DNA from: Micromonosporaceae bacterium
GTDB taxonomy: Bacteria; Actinomycetota; Actinomycetes; Mycobacteriales; Micromonosporaceae
DNA length: 6,025 nt
Reading direction: 5' to 3'
NCBI GenBank assembly: GCA_017354595.1
Contig: JAFMQQ010000216.1
Location: forward strand, 1-6,025
The position numbers were made by a program, and so were the translations under genes. This document shows, in pieces, positions 5,521 through 6,025 of this stretch; position 1 is the stretch's first letter, and each line of letters starts with the position of its first letter. The notes under the pieces are model-generated. The model was not told where the DNA came from. It did not search any database and saw only the letters and a list, made by a program, of their open reading frames with translations.

Positions 5521-6025
5521 TCAGCTCAGCGAGCCAGCGCTGCCGGATGGGATGAAGCGCACGATGCGGTCGTCGTCGGGCCCGGGGGTACCCTTGCCGT
5601 CCTTGTTGGAGGTGGCGACCCACAATGAACCGTCGGGCGCCTTGGCGATCGAACGCAGCCGGCCGAAGTCACCCTTGAGCAGCGGTTGCGGCGCACCGAG
5701 CACGGTGCCGCCGGTGGTCAGCTGGAGCGCGTACAGCCGGGTACCGTCCAGGCACGCCGTGATCAGGATCTCCTCCGCCACCGCGGTACCGGCACAGGCC
5801 CCCTCGACCGGCCGCCACTGCGCGATCGGGTCGACGTAGCTGGCGTTGTGCACGGCGCCGACGACCGTCGGCCAGCCGTAGTTCTTGCCCGGCTGCACCT
5901 GGTTCACCTCGCTCCACGCGTCCTGGCTGTAGTCGGAGGCGTACAGCCGCTTGCTGGGGTCCCAGGCCAGGCCCTGCGGGTCGTGCAGGCCGATTCCGAA
6001 GACCAGGTTGTGGTACGGGTTGCCC
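5521..6025 (-). CDS. PQQ-dependent glucose/sorbosone dehydrogenase-type protein, C-terminal part (5' end outside window)
   Basis: The frame is open from the window edge to TGA at 5521-5523, giving 168 codons of the C-terminal part. The pattern is that of soluble quinoprotein (GSDH) six-bladed beta-propellers. DPQGLAWDPS with LYASDYSQDAWSEVN, then PGKNYGWP, matches the usual QGLAW-E-GQ-WDE-N-GxNYGWP block. Blade-like repeats follow, including ITACLDGTRLYALQL, FGRLRSIAKAPDGSLWVATSN and DDRIVRFIP. Members are usually secreted or lipoproteins and oxidise sugars using PQQ; the signal peptide would be outside this window. The common GHRN motif before QGLAW reads GLHD here, so PQQ binding or substrate may differ. 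An internal GTG at 5907 is not a start. The 31-bp gap to the downstream phosphoesterase suggests an operon. Fold assignment is confident; substrate and cofactor use are not. Confidence 0.88.
   Translation of the reverse strand, partial: GNPYHNLVFGIGLHDPQGLAWDPSKRLYASDYSQDAWSEVNQVQPGKNYGWPTVVGAVHNASYVDPIAQWRPVEGACAGTAVAEEILITACLDGTRLYALQLTTGGTVLGAPQPLLKGDFGRLRSIAKAPDGSLWVATSNKDGKGTPGPDDDRIVRFIPSGSAGSLS

Noticed and set aside
4717..5628. 303-codon plus-strand open frame opposite the phosphoesterase and dehydrogenase genes (also 4552-5328 on the minus strand in another frame)
   Set aside because: Both are shadows of the minus-strand metallophosphoesterase, whose catalytic motifs and helices are unambiguous.
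1..6025. CRISPR arrays, tRNA/rRNA genes, insertion sequences, integrases, replication origins
   Set aside because: I looked for spaced direct repeats, cloverleaf-like sequence, transposase-like frames and terminal inverted repeats and saw none.

Overview
The window reads as chromosomal DNA from a high-GC actinobacterium. Third codon positions are strongly G/C and GTG starts are common. An Scr1/Scr2-type regulator pair (XRE-DUF5753 plus DUF397), a family essentially confined to actinomycetes, is present. Protein style and the abundance of GGTACC suggest a Micromonosporaceae-like host, but that placement is inference.

Layout, left to right. (1) 1-1799, plus strand: the 3' end of gatA followed by a complete gatB, two subunits of the tRNA-dependent amidotransferase GatCAB. 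(2) 1800-2324: a stretch with no convincing gene. It holds several short hairpins, one clean 18-bp palindrome and one weak small-ORF candidate. (3) 2325-3792: an accessory-looking regulatory cluster. A minus-strand gene for a 75-residue membrane protein with a CxxC/CxxC zinc-ribbon-like motif lies head-to-head with a plus-strand XRE-DUF5753 regulator, which is followed 41 bp later by a 69-residue DUF397 protein. The shared divergent spacer contains a local AT-rich patch. (4) 3793-3887: two strong hairpins between convergent genes. (5) 3888-6025, minus strand: a complete three-helix membrane protein with a C-terminal metallophosphoesterase domain. Upstream of it in the same direction lies the C-terminal part of a quinoprotein glucose/sorbosone dehydrogenase-type protein, cut by the window end. 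The 31-bp gap suggests an operon acting at or outside the cell membrane.

The housekeeping gatAB genes and the envelope genes look like ordinary chromosomal background. The part most worth a second look is 1800-3890, where an Scr1/Scr2-like pair and a small zinc-ribbon membrane protein share a regulatory region. Nothing here proves a new system. The candidate novelty is the possible functional link of the small membrane zinc-ribbon protein with the regulator pair.
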